Assembly: GCA_905331475.1 (NCBI GenBank)
Contig: CAJNYU010003614.1
Coordinates: 124,001 to 188,000, forward strand
Length of the DNA stretch: 64,000 bases
DNA from: Rotaria socialis
Lineage: Eukaryota; Rotifera; Eurotatoria; Philodinida; Philodinidae
Reading direction: 5' to 3'
Made by a program: the position numbers and the translations under genes. Below the pieces are notes generated by a model that saw nothing but the letters and a program-made list of their open reading frames with translations, searched no databases and was not told where the DNA came from. Numbering within the stretch: position 1 is the first letter of the stretch; each line of letters starts with the position of its first letter. Positions 13,061-23,634 of this stretch are shown here, in pieces.

Positions 13061-13952
13061 CAATGAAACTTTATTTTAGATTATATCATTTTTAATCTAT
13101 TTTCTAAGAATGAAACAACATTTATCATAAAAAAATTAAAGCACACCTCGATAGAGGTATGACAGTTTAGATAGTTCTCATCATCTGATCTGAACTGTTT
13201 GAATAGATCAGTTCTAGGAGCTGATCTATCAAAAGTCAACAATCCACCTTACGATAGTCTCTATATTTTGTTAGGGCCTACATCTTCTTAGCACCTACTT
13301 AGCGATGATTCTTAGATGTTTTTAGAAAATAATTTAAAGTAGTTCCTATAACTCTTGAAGATCTTATGAGTGTGAGCAAATATTGTATACACACCCTGCA
13401 TCGTCACTCTTATCATAATCTTCATCGATATTCCTTGAAAATGAGACAGATGTGAAACATAAACGTTCGAAAGCTCATTGATGGTCAGATCTCAATTGAA
13501 CATTATCATGGTCAATCGAACTCAAACAAACCATACATCAATATGAATGATTTCAAATTCTTGAAGAACATGTTATCTTATTATCCTTACTTTACCTTTT
13601 TCCGCTGAATACATACATCCTTTCTTTCTGCCTTGATGTGATATTTCGGGACCACAACGCCATCTATCCGTATTAGGGGCTCTGCTCATGAAGCAATACT
13701 GACTCAATTTTATCAGAAACTGAGTAATCATGGAAAATTCCGAAAAAAGAAATACAACCTTCTAAAATCTGATGTGTTTTGATAGTCTGTATCATTCGAT
13801 GTTTCATGAATCTCAATACATCTCAAGTCAGCTCAGACGTTATGTTATGTCAGGAGATATCTCTCCTGACATAACACGTTAATCGAATAAGCTATAAGCA
13901 CTAAATTACTACGTATCTATAACAGGTATATTGTTTGATCAAATTATCGAAG
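13061..13952. other. Intergenic upstream of the zinc-finger/ART-like gene
   Basis: No coding exon recognised. It holds two short internal palindromes (CCTCGATAGAGG near 13147-13158, and a GATCAG...CTGATC pair near 13207-13227) and a strong hairpin at 13843-13876, listed separately. The composition is somewhat less AT-biased than most spacers in the window. Confidence 0.45.
13843..13876. repeat. 15-bp inverted repeat (hairpin) upstream of the ZnF/ART-like gene
   Basis: Arms 13843-13857 (TGTTATGTCAGGAGA) and 13862-13876 (TCTCCTGACATAACA) are perfect reverse complements around a 4-nt loop. It ends 76 bp before the ATG at 13953. It could be an operator-like site, a hairpin in the 5' leader, or a remnant of a transposon end. 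Confidence 0.75.
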
Positions 13953-16274
13953 ATGGACTGGACTTGTAGTGAATGTACTTACACGAATTCATCTGAGGAT
14001 AAAATCTGTGTAGTATGCGAAGATGGATATCGATTCTTTTCCGTGGATTCGAATGAAAATAGTTCACAAAACATGGACGACAACGTTGATTCAAACGACA
14101 GTGTTATCACTTTAAACAATAAAGCTAATGAACAAGAACAAGAAAATCTGTCGTCTACTTCTGTTGCACGTGAACACGACGAAGACGATAATCTTCTTGG
14201 TAGGACGATCGATAACAGGAAAAAAATAGACCAATTTAGATTTAATGTAGGAGCTATTTGCTACAGAACAGATATCTACGTTCGCGAAGACGGTGAAGTT
14301 TTGTACGGCCAACAAGCAATTGATGAACGCAAACGATCTATTGCCAGAAGAAAAGCACTTGATTTGCAAAAATTACTGGAAAAATCGTCAGATAAACTAG
14401 ATTCAAAGAGACAAAAGTCATTATCGACATTTTCTACTAACACCTTGAAAACCTCTGCGACTGATGCTACGAAAACATCTTTTACTTCGGCATCAGCTGG
14501 TCATTTTAATGCTTTAACTGCTCACGCAAAAGTTGCAAACGTCAGTGCCACTGCAACAGCAGAAATAGCCACTGTTTCTACGGGCAATGCGTTTGCCACC
14601 GGTGCCAATGCTTCGGCCTCTGCGTCATCTTCCGTAGTGCGTGTAAACACTCTGAATACCACCGCTACTGGTGTTAATACTTCGATCAGTGCGACCGCCG
14701 ATGGTTTGAAAGTAGCTGCTGGAAATGTAAGCGTTACCGGCGCTGAAACTACTGCTTCTGTTTCTGCATCAGCAGCCAAAGTCATTGTGGGCAATGTTGA
14801 TGTGACCGGTGCCAGCGCCGGTGCAAGTGCTAGTGTGAATGGAGCCGGTGTTTCGGCTTTCAATGTTAGCATCGGTGGAGCCAGTGCTGCTGCATCAGTG
14901 AATGTAGATGGTTCACTTTCTTTTGGAAATGTTAATTTGGGTCTTCGACCATCGCTGGATATCGGCTTGGGTCTAAACATAGGAATTCCGTTCTTAAGTG
15001 GTTCGCGAGTGGGGTCCGCTGGCGGCGGTAACAACAATGGCGATGAATGCAACGACGAGAAAGTTCATGGATTAGAAGGATGCCAGAAATATTTATCGGA
15101 AAAGTTTCCAAATCAACGGCATTATGTAAAGGCTGCTGAATTTTCAGTCGACCCGAATACAACGGGTGAAGCGATTGATCCAACTCTGACCGATAAACGA
15201 CTCGAACGAGACAACGGTGATAATTCTGCCGTTGAAAACGTCATCGGTCGACACGAAAAACTCGTTGAAGAAGGAAACAAATTCGTTGGCTTTAAAGGAG
15301 GTCCAAAAAGAGATAATACTACTAATGAACAATCAAGTTCGGAGCCGGCTGCGCCATCCACGATTATTAACTCAGATTCGGGGTCGGTAACAGTCCCCTC
15401 TAAAAACGAATGGAGTGGCATGTATACTTCACCGTCACCTGCTGTTGCTGCTGGATACGCCATAGACGATCAAGGACGTCCAGGTGTGATCGATCGAGTT
15501 TATTTGCCGAAAGGTGCCGCTGATATGTATCACACCAGTACAGGATTAAACACACGCGAAGGAACAGAAGCGTTGAAACAAGTTCGACAGCATTCAAACG
15601 AAAGGTACATTTTCAGTGGCCCTCAACATGCAACCGACCCCGATTTACGCCCTCCTGAAACCGTTATTTCTCCAGCTGTTCGCGATGAAGCATTAGCGGC
15701 TGGAAACATACGGTTTGAACCGTCTGCTCATGGAATCAATCGACAATCGTATCAAATGGACACAGTTTACGAAAGAGAACTTGAATCTTCACGTATAGTT
15801 CCCGATTACATGGTCAACATGACGAAAGGTCCTGCCGACTGTGAACGGGATGGAGGTCGCGAACGACTTGGCCATGTTTTTCAAGGTCGGCCACCCTATG
15901 GATACGAAACTGTTCCACTGAAAACGAAAGAACTCAGTGACGACGATAAATTATTGCTTGAAGAATGCAGAAAATTGGGATTCGAAATTCCGCCAGGCTC
16001 GTTAGACGAATGGGTAAAGAAATTGAGAAGTGATGAAGAATACGAACGTGAAGAAGACGTCAAAAATCGTCGAGCTCAAAGCAATAATAATGGCAACAGT
16101 GAAAAGTTCATGACAAAACAAGACAAAGAAGAATCTGAAGAAGAAAACGAACCACTGAAACCCTGCAAAGACCACCCAATCAACGTTCGGTGTATGAAAT
16201 GCATCAGCGGTTCATCTGAACCTCGAGTTCGTCAATTGCACGGTCGAATCCACGGATTCAAGTTCAACAATTAG
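13953..16274 (+). CDS. RanBP2 zinc finger - 23-residue repeats - diphtheria-toxin-like ADP-ribosyltransferase domain protein
   Basis: A single uninterrupted exon of 773 codons, unlike the multi-intron genes around it, with more G/C at codon third positions. From the ATG at 13953: (1) residues 3-22 form a RanBP2-type zinc finger (W3, C5, C8, N12, C19, C22), a module that binds ubiquitin, Ran or RNA in eukaryotes; (2) an acidic and then basic linker; (3) about residues 212-330, an Ala/Ser/Thr/Val-rich array repeating every 23 residues (conserved Asn at 212, 235, 258, 281, 304, 326); (4) about residues 440-590, a segment with the order of the H-Y-E class of mono-ADP-ribosyltransferases: FVGFKG (444-449), GMY (489-491) followed by AAGYA (Y502), a strand reading RVYLP, and PPETVISP with E569; (5) a charged tail with C738, H741, C747, C750, a possible second zinc site. 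The usual motif-1 histidine is aligned with K448, so catalysis is uncertain. It is likely a horizontally acquired toxin-type domain fused to a host finger; function unknown. Confidence 0.8.
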   Translation: MDWTCSECTYTNSSEDKICVVCEDGYRFFSVDSNENSSQNMDDNVDSNDSVITLNNKANEQEQENLSSTSVAREHDEDDNLLGRTIDNRKKIDQFRFNVGAICYRTDIYVREDGEVLYGQQAIDERKRSIARRKALDLQKLLEKSSDKLDSKRQKSLSTFSTNTLKTSATDATKTSFTSASAGHFNALTAHAKVANVSATATAEIATVSTGNAFATGANASASASSSVVRVNTLNTTATGVNTSISATADGLKVAAGNVSVTGAETTASVSASAAKVIVGNVDVTGASAGASASVNGAGVSAFNVSIGGASAAASVNVDGSLSFGNVNLGLRPSLDIGLGLNIGIPFLSGSRVGSAGGGNNNGDECNDEKVHGLEGCQKYLSEKFPNQRHYVKAAEFSVDPNTTGEAIDPTLTDKRLERDNGDNSAVENVIGRHEKLVEEGNKFVGFKGGPKRDNTTNEQSSSEPAAPSTIINSDSGSVTVPSKNEWSGMYTSPSPAVAAGYAIDDQGRPGVIDRVYLPKGAADMYHTSTGLNTREGTEALKQVRQHSNERYIFSGPQHATDPDLRPPETVISPAVRDEALAAGNIRFEPSAHGINRQSYQMDTVYERELESSRIVPDYMVNMTKGPADCERDGGRERLGHVFQGRPPYGYETVPLKTKELSDDDKLLLEECRKLGFEIPPGSLDEWVKKLRSDEEYEREEDVKNRRAQSNNNGNSEKFMTKQDKEESEEENEPLKPCKDHPINVRCMKCISGSSEPRVRQLHGRIHGFKFNN
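14580..14945 (+). repeat. Array of 23-codon tandem repeats inside the ZnF/ART-like gene
   Basis: Starting near codon 211, units of 69 bp each begin with a (G)-N-x-x-x-T-G-like block followed by an Ala/Ser-rich stretch. The conserved Asn recurs at residues 212, 235, 258, 281 and 304, then at 326 (22 later). At least five units are clear, and an eroded one may precede them. DNA copies are diverged, so the array is kept at the protein level and is not a recent slippage product. Such Gly/Asn/Ala/Thr periodic arrays often form beta-solenoids or elongated stalks. Confidence 0.8.
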
Positions 16275-17386
16275 AATTGAAATTTTCTATTTTAACACTT
16301 CCACATGTTTTTCACTTTTAAATTTGATTGAAGTTATGAGTATTTTTCGATGCAAAACAAAAAGTATATTGATACAGATATCTTTTGTCTTAATTGATCT
16401 AAAAAACAACTATCATAAAAGACGCCTTAAATTCGCTCACATTGAAGAACAAATCAATTCTGAAAAGAATCTGATTTGATTAAGTATGAAACATGAATTT
16501 GAAATGCTCAATGATGACGATCTAAGTTTAGATAATAGATAATCGTTTATGTACGTAGATTATATTTAAACAAATGCGACTGATCTTTTTATTGAATTTA
16601 ATTAGAGACAAATAAATGAAAGATCAAAAACGTTATTCTAATGAGAAGCCCCAATGATGCAATTCTTCACTGAAATTTCTTTGAATTACTCTTCTTTTGT
16701 CTATAGAACAAAAAAGGAACTCAACTGCTATAATCAATGATAGGAAGAACAATAGAAAAATCTATGTTGCTTTGTTAGTATTCATATGAGCTCTTCTAAA
16801 ACTCGCTCACAGTCATATTTTGTTGACAGATAAAAAAGTAATTAAGTTCTGCTTGAATCACATAAAAATAAAGTGAAAGAATTTTGCTACTCAGAAACAT
16901 CACTATCATATGAATAAAGAGAATTTAAATTTTATAAACAATGAATTATTCGGATTCTGTTATGAAAATATTGAGAATACTTAACGTTATTTTATTGATT
17001 TTGGTTTTAATTATTTATAATCATATATAAATTAATGTGCTTCTCATAACAGCTTGTTATCTTGATAATAGAATCTATTCCAATTTGTATTCATAGTTTT
17101 CGTTTGTTTTTGGTTAGCGGGGGAAGATTTGAAAGAGAAAGTCTCCCAAAACCAGAGAGAAACAGTTTCGCATTCTATTTTTTTCAGAAAAAAATATATT
17201 ATTAGCTAGAATTTGTAATGCTTTCTTATTCAATTAAGAAAATATTTTTTTGCTGCTTTCTCGTAAATAAATATAAAAAAAAAGATTAACGAGAAAAAAT
17301 TTGTTTTTCTAGTGGTAACTTTTTACATTCATAGCTTCTAATTTCAAAGTTAATGTTCTTGAAAAAATTATTTCATGCTTTGCCTA

Positions 17387-17487
17387 TCACTCATCATCGC
17401 TATCGTCATAATTGTTTTGAATGTATATATTGGTATTGCGAGCTTTTGCTCCTCCTGGATGCATGAAAAAGTTTTGAACAATATCAT
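17387..17487 (-). CDS. Possible orphan 3'-terminal exon (acidic C-terminus)
   Basis: After a TTTCATTTAG acceptor, the minus strand reads 33 codons ending in NNYDDSDDE and a TGA stop at 17387-17389. The segment (DDIVQNFFMHPGG...) has normal amino-acid variety and an acidic tail like many real C-termini. It needs one base from an upstream exon. The nearest candidate exon (18117-18180) ends in a different phase, so either an exon is missing from my reading or this is a gene relic. Family not recognised. Confidence 0.35.
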
Positions 17488-18116
17488 CTAAATGAAAATA
17501 GATCAACGTAAAAAATAGTTCGAACCTAAAGAGAAACTAGTTTGAATCTAAAGAAAAAATAGGTCCATATAGAAGAGAAAATAAATTGGTATAAAAGAGA
17601 AACTAGATGATTGCTTTTGATAGGCTTTGTTCAGTCTACAAATAAATTAAAATCGTGTACAAAGTCGAAAAGAAAATTTCCAGGGAGAAAGCTAAAAAGC
17701 AAAAACAATTTGAGTGGGAGGAAAATCCCCCACTCATCGTGAACTATGTTTGTATTTAATCGATAATTAAGTTCAAAAATAGAATCTAATCCTAACTATA
17801 TCCTGTTCGGTCGAGATCTCGATAAGATTTATGTCATCGATGATAATCTTAAAATAACGTTCAACTTTGACTGAAATCTTTCATGAATGGGTACTACATA
17901 TGAAGTATATTATAATAAGTGTTCGATTGACAATTACTAAGAAGCCATAAAGAGTATAAAATAAGTTTTGATCCTCTCGTACAATATGCTTTTCTTACAG
18001 TTTTCTAGAATGAAATAGACTGATATTGAACGTATGGTAGCTACTAGAAAATGAACAAAATTGTGACAAACCAAATATTCAATAAATTCGAATCAAAAAG
18101 TCAATGAAAAACTTAC

Positions 18117-18180
18117 TTGTTTTTAAAAGTAATTACATGTTGAAAAAATTCATCTAATGCATTCAAAAATGTCTGTTTTT
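18117..18180 (-). CDS. Possible orphan internal exon
   Basis: A 64-nt minus-strand block lies between a TAATTAG acceptor and a perfect GTAAGT donor and reads KQTFLNALDEFFQHVITFKN. It lies beyond the stop codon of PGD on the same strand. It could be an exon of a small gene that ends at 17387, an alternative 3' exon, or a relic. No start codon exon was found between it and PGD. Confidence 0.35.
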
Positions 18181-18366
18181 CTAATTATGAAGCTTTTTGA
18201 ATACTTTATTTTATCCATAAATAATCATAACTACGAACACTGTTTATTTAGTAGTGCATACAAAAGTAGGATAACATGAATAAAATATGAACACTAAACA
18301 AAAAGGAAATGCACAACAACCTTATGAATATAGCTAGTGTAATGGAAATAAAAATATGAAAAAGAT

Positions 18367-20925
18367 CTAATGTTGATATGTTGATGCTGTAACATTTCCA
18401 CCATGACCAGTCCAATTAGTATGAATCCATGTATCAGGACTTTCAAGTAATTCATAGGTGTGTGCACCAAAATAATCACGTTGGGCCTAGAAATAATTCA
18501 AAAATAAAATCACATTCAAATCCATCATAAATCTACATCGGTTTCTTTTTATAATTTTGCTTGTACAGCATCATGCTGTTTTTTTGTCCCCTAAAAAAAT
18601 GATTCATGTGATGTTCTTTTCTTATTTGAGTGTCTTTTCCTTTTATCTTCTCATTATTCAAAAACAAAAATCTAAAATAAAATTTCAATTAACCTGTATG
18701 AGATTCGCCGGTAGACGTTTTGAACGATAACCATCATAAAATGCCAGTGCTTCAAAAAAGAAAAATTAATTAAATATAAATTTTCAAAGATAAGAACCAT
18801 CTGTTACCAGTACTAAGACACGGAATCGGTACACCGTAAATACTTGCTGTTGCGACTACTTTTCGCCAGCCTTGTTGACATTTATTAATAGCATCGGTAA
18901 AAAAATTATCCAGAAGTAAATTTTCCAATGATTCATTCTTTTCATATGCTGTTTTTATGTTTCCCAAAAATACACTTTAATGCAAAAAATAAAAATCGTA
19001 ACATAATAAAAACAAAACATGATTTTAAAGAAAGAAAAACAACAAACCTTCGAATGATACAACCACCACGCCACATAAGTGCGATTGAACCATTATTTAA
19101 TTTCCATGAATACTGATTCGCTGCTTCACGCATAAGCATAAAACCTTGAGCATATGATATGATTTTAGATGCATACAATGCTTGGCCAAGATATTCAATG
19201 AATTGTTTTTTGTCTCCATCGAAATCCTGCACATTAGGTCCTTTTAATTGAGTTGATGCACGAGTACGTTCATCAATTAATGATGATAAACATCGAGCAA
19301 AAACGGATTCACCTGTTTAGAAAGAGAAACCAAATTTCAGTTTTCTCCAACAAATAAATAGATGCTATTATTACCAATCAATGTTACTGGTACACCGTAT
19401 TCAAGTGCGGCAATACCTGTCCATTTACCAGTACCTTTCTAGATGATAATATTTTTTTATTATAAGAAAATAACTGAATATATCAAACAACCTGTCCTGC
19501 TGAATCTCGAATTAAATCAACAACATGTCTACCGTCTTCTTTATAACGTAAAATTTCAGCTGTTATTTGGATTAAAAATGAATCTAATGTTCCTTTATTC
19601 CATTCTTCGAATGCCTAAAATTATAGAAAAAATTTTAAAGTTACAAACTATTTTGAACAAATCTATATTTATTTTACTTCAGCGATTTCATCATTCGATA
19701 GTTTTAAAACATCTTTCATTATATGATAAACTTCACAAATAAGTTGCATATCACCATATTCAATGCCATTATGAACCATTTTAACAAAATGGCCTGAACC
19801 TGATGGACCAACCTATTTTTTTAGGAAATGAAATTATTGACAAAATGAAAATGAATCAAATTGAAATTAATATACCCAATCACAACATGGTTGACCATCA
19901 GCTTTTGCAGCTATTTTTTGAAATATTGGTTTTACATGTTCCCTATAATAAAATTATACATAGTTGTTTTTCGCATCACAATTTATTATGTTTGATGCAA
20001 ATGTCAGATTATTATTGTCAATAGTAGTATCACTTAAGCCTTCAATCAACACTGACTCATTATTCTATGGAGAAAAAAACATTGAAAGATTATATTTTTT
20101 TTCTTCTAATGATGAAAATGAACATGAAAATAGCTTCATCATGAAGTATACGGTCCTATTTTAAAATCGATCCAATATTCTGTCAAAGAAAAAATAATTT
20201 TCCAAATTACTCGAAATACTATTACATTACATATTATGATACATATAATTGTCTTACCATGCTTTCTCACTTCCACCGGGCATCAATGATGGACCATAAC
20301 GAGCTCCATCTTCACCACCTGACACACCTGTACCGATATAAAGAAAGCCTTTTTTTTCCAAATTTTCAGCTCGTCGCTAGAAAACATATGAAAATCAAGT
20401 TTCTAACACATAGTATTCCTCTTGTCGTACTATAGAATCTTTATACATTGAATTACCACCATCAATAATAATATCACCTTGTTCAAGTAATGGAATCTGT
20501 GAAATTTACGAAATTAGGAAACGTAGTCTAAATAAATTTAATTACCAATGTTTGAATAAAAGCATCGACAGCTGTACCAGCTTGAACTAAGAGCATAACT
20601 CGACGAGGTTTCTTAAGTAGTTGAACGAGTTCTTCAACGGAATGTGCACCGATAATTTTTGTTCCTTTTGCTTCATTGTTTAGAAAATGATCAACTTTTG
20701 ATACAGTTCGATTGAAACAAGCAACCTGAAATGAAATTATTATCTATTAGTTTGAACCATTACTTGAAATTGATTTACTGTAAAATCATGATCATTCATA
20801 TTCAAAATGAGATTTTGGCCCATGACAGCCAAACCAATGAGACCAATATCGGCTCTAAAATAAACATTTCACATGATAAATTATCCAGGAAATACTACTT
20901 ACCGTGCTTTATTGTCTTCAGCCAT
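18367..20925 (-). CDS. PGD: 6-phosphogluconate dehydrogenase, decarboxylating
   Basis: A split gene with a 23-nt first exon (20903-20925, ATGGCTGAAGACAATAAAGC...) and many short introns. It catalyses NADP-dependent oxidative decarboxylation of 6-phosphogluconate to ribulose 5-phosphate in the cytosolic pentose phosphate pathway. Visible landmarks in order are the dinucleotide-binding [12 protein letters not shown] (exon at about 20781-20857), then IIDGGNS, the substrate-binding [19 protein letters not shown] (about 20266-20330), the catalytic region [17 protein letters not shown] with its Lys (about 19740-19800), GTGKWT (about 19420-19440), and the C-terminal tail [12 protein letters not shown] before TAG at 18367. 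All expected segments are present, so the enzyme should be functional. An acceptor-like TTTTAG lies about 35 nt upstream of the ATG. Confidence 0.96.
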
Positions 20926-23002
20926 TGTTCTATGGAATCTAATTCAGACGTGGAATCTAAAATTTATATAACAGTAAAAATGCAGTGAAATCTTGACGAG
21001 GTAAAAAATAGTGCAAGTGACTCATTTATATTCCTGTCCAATGAGTTACGAACGATCGACCACACAGAACATGAAAGAGTAAATACTACTGGCATTAACC
21101 GACCACCCTATAGTCAATCAATAAAATATATTTCTAAGACGTTATGGCACGTTACACAACAACACAGATATATATATATATATATATATATATTATGTCA
21201 TGAAAAACAAACCAGTTCATTTCATTTCATCTTTAATGGAAACATTAGATGTCACTAGTTCAGTTAACTAAAAAGTCTAACTTTAGTCGGCTTTTCTACC
21301 GCAATTTTTTAAAATCTCTATGACATGAACAAACTTTAGGCGATCTATTCAATGCCTACCGAGAAAAATTGATCATTTTGTGGATTTTTCTAGGTAAAAT
21401 AACATATTACAGACTACAACATTGTTTCTTCTTACTATATCTAACCCAATTAATACACAAAAAACAATATTTATTTAAAAACCTGGGCTACTAAGCATTT
21501 AAAAAATAAAACAGAAAGTCTTGTTGATAATTTAAATCTCAACACTAGAAGATAAATTTCATAGAACGGAATATTTTGTTAACGAAATTTCACTGAGAAT
21601 AAAATAGAATTGTATAACTATTACAAGTTTGGGATTGCATCAGATTTGAATTGCATAAAAAGTGCAGTTTGCAAGGTATCTCATGAGATATTTTGTTGGT
21701 AACTACTTTTACATGCTTTTGCATAAGAAACATAAGTACTTGAGCAAGAATTCGAGCCAGTGAATAAATATGCTAAGTGACGAAATAACAAGAAGTTCAG
21801 CTACCAAAATTTGCCAAAATGCTAGAATTGTAAAAATAAAGGAAGCTTCGTGATATCGAACTGAATATTTTCATACATCTAATATCATGATTATGATGAA
21901 AACAAAATGCATAACATGGACTTCGTCAAAATATTTCTTCTAATCAAAATAACTTGTAATTAGTACATGAAAAATAATGATACCTACCTCATACATGATG
22001 AAATGTTTTTCATATAAAAGCCATGAAAGATTCTGAATTTTTAAGTTTCTAAGAGAATTTAAAGTAGTGTCTGAGTATGCGTTCATATCACTAGACTTCT
22101 TTTCTTAAGATACTCAAGTATGTCACAAGTATACAAACAAATTTTTGACTACAATTGACTGTATAAAGAATTCTAATTATTCGTGAATTTTCATATCTTT
22201 GCTATTTAATATAATCTACTGCTTGTTCTTCAAGCAAAATATAATAATATTGTTTTATCATTAATAATTATATCCATCTCAGTTGTTTTATTTTTTTCTG
22301 TTTTTGTTTATGTATGTATGTACTGTTCTTTGAAATCAACTGCGATTTGTCAGATATGCAACAATTGAATTACATGTTTATATTCATATTAGCTATTTGA
22401 TGTACGCGTATTCCATTCTCATTCTATGTTGATCTGAGATGTTATTTTTATGCAAATCCCACTTGAATTTTTTCAATGTTTTCATGGTAAATTTACAATT
22501 TTCTTTTGGTATTTGAAATTTGACTCATGAAAACTCATCGATATCAAAGTAAAAACTCTCTAGTAACCATTAAAAAATAGTTGTTAGAATCAGGTGATGG
22601 CTCATCAACAACAATTTTTATTCCTCGTTCTAGAACCATATGTAACATAGAACAGAAGTCCTATTTAACTGAAATCCCCAAAATAGAACGGCTCAATGAT
22701 CAAAAGTATTATTCAAATACATGTTCATCTGTTGATTGACGCTACGATTGTCTCAAAAGAATCTTTTTAGTTTATGATGAGAGGCAAACAAAATATGATA
22801 ATCATATAATTGATGATAAAAAACTGTATTGATAGTGACATGCTCTATATGCCGTCTGAAAAGTAATGAGTCATACTTAGAAATTTTATTTAATATAATT
22901 GATTGATTGATTTACCACTTTACTTATCTTCACCTGTTCTCTTTAGTAATCCATCAATATTGAAATCTAACAAAATTTATATAGCTGTATAGTCTATAAA
23001 TA
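20926..23002. other. 2-kb spacer, mostly featureless
   Basis: Between the PGD start and the weak small gene. It holds a TA microsatellite at about 21169-21194 and otherwise AT-rich sequence without convincing frames. The PGD promoter must lie in its first few hundred bases. Confidence 0.5.
21169..21194. repeat. TA dinucleotide microsatellite
   Basis: An uninterrupted run of about 12-13 TA units. Confidence 0.9.
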
Positions 23003-23634
23003 ATGCTATCAAAATGGTACATACTACAACCAGTAGTTTTCATTGGAACACTTTGCAACCGATCATTCGTCATTCATCGAAATCCATTCAAACTCAAAAA
23101 ACCCGATAATGAACAATGTTCAACTGTTTATCCATTCTACTTTTTTTTCTGTAAAATATGAACAAATATTTCGCATTAGGTGATTATCACCTTTATCTTC
23201 AAAAGTCTTTTCAGTAATCAAATCAGTAAATTCTTCATCTCAATCTTTTATCAAGCAAGAAAATGCTGATCATTATGGTAAAACTATGCAAGCATCATAC
23301 TACATTTTCTTTTCCAACAATAGATCTTCCTAACAATCTGCCCATTGTATCATTAACAGGTGATATCCGTTCTCATTCATCTTGTGGTTCAACTTTTATA
23401 TCAGTAACAAGTTCAAATTCAAATACAACATCATTGAAAATAACTCCACGTCCTTTAGAACATGAGATATTGACAAAGATTGATCCTCAGTCTTCATCAT
23501 TACATGATAGAAGTCTATATTATTTTGATATATGCAATTGTTTAATAGAATGTTGTCATTCTTCACATACATGTGAAAATGCTTCTGAAGTTGTCTTTGC
23601 ACAAAATACTTGCCAATTAATTCAACAAGTATAA
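23003..23634 (+). CDS. Weakly supported small hypothetical gene
   Basis: Three candidate exons join in frame: ATG at 23003 to about 23151, about 23207-23276, and about 23323-23634, across introns of about 55 and 46 bp with GT..AG ends. The third exon is the best supported: about 100 residues of balanced composition, Ser/Thr-rich, with a Cys-rich patch (CNCLIECCHSSHTC) before the TAA stop. The first exon ends in a run of Phe, which may mean its limits are wrong. I do not recognise any family. It may be a fragment of a larger gene, or a lineage-specific secreted or membrane protein. Confidence 0.35.

Larger units (their letters stand above)
16275..18366. other. Spacer between the ART-like gene and PGD, with possible orphan exons
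   Basis: Mostly AT-rich with no long frame. Two short minus-strand stretches look coding (listed separately at 17387-17487 and 18117-18180). I see no other gene, RNA or element. Confidence 0.45.

Noticed and set aside
14522..15052. A 176-codon open frame on the minus strand inside the ART-like gene
   Set aside because: It is antisense to the Ala/Ser/Thr repeat array, whose codons rarely give stops on the other strand. Its own composition is Pro/Ala/Thr-biased and motif-free.
17711..17735. Small hairpin TGAGTGGG...CCCACTCA
   Set aside because: Eight-base arms alone are expected by chance in a window of this size; no T-tract or gene context gives it a role.
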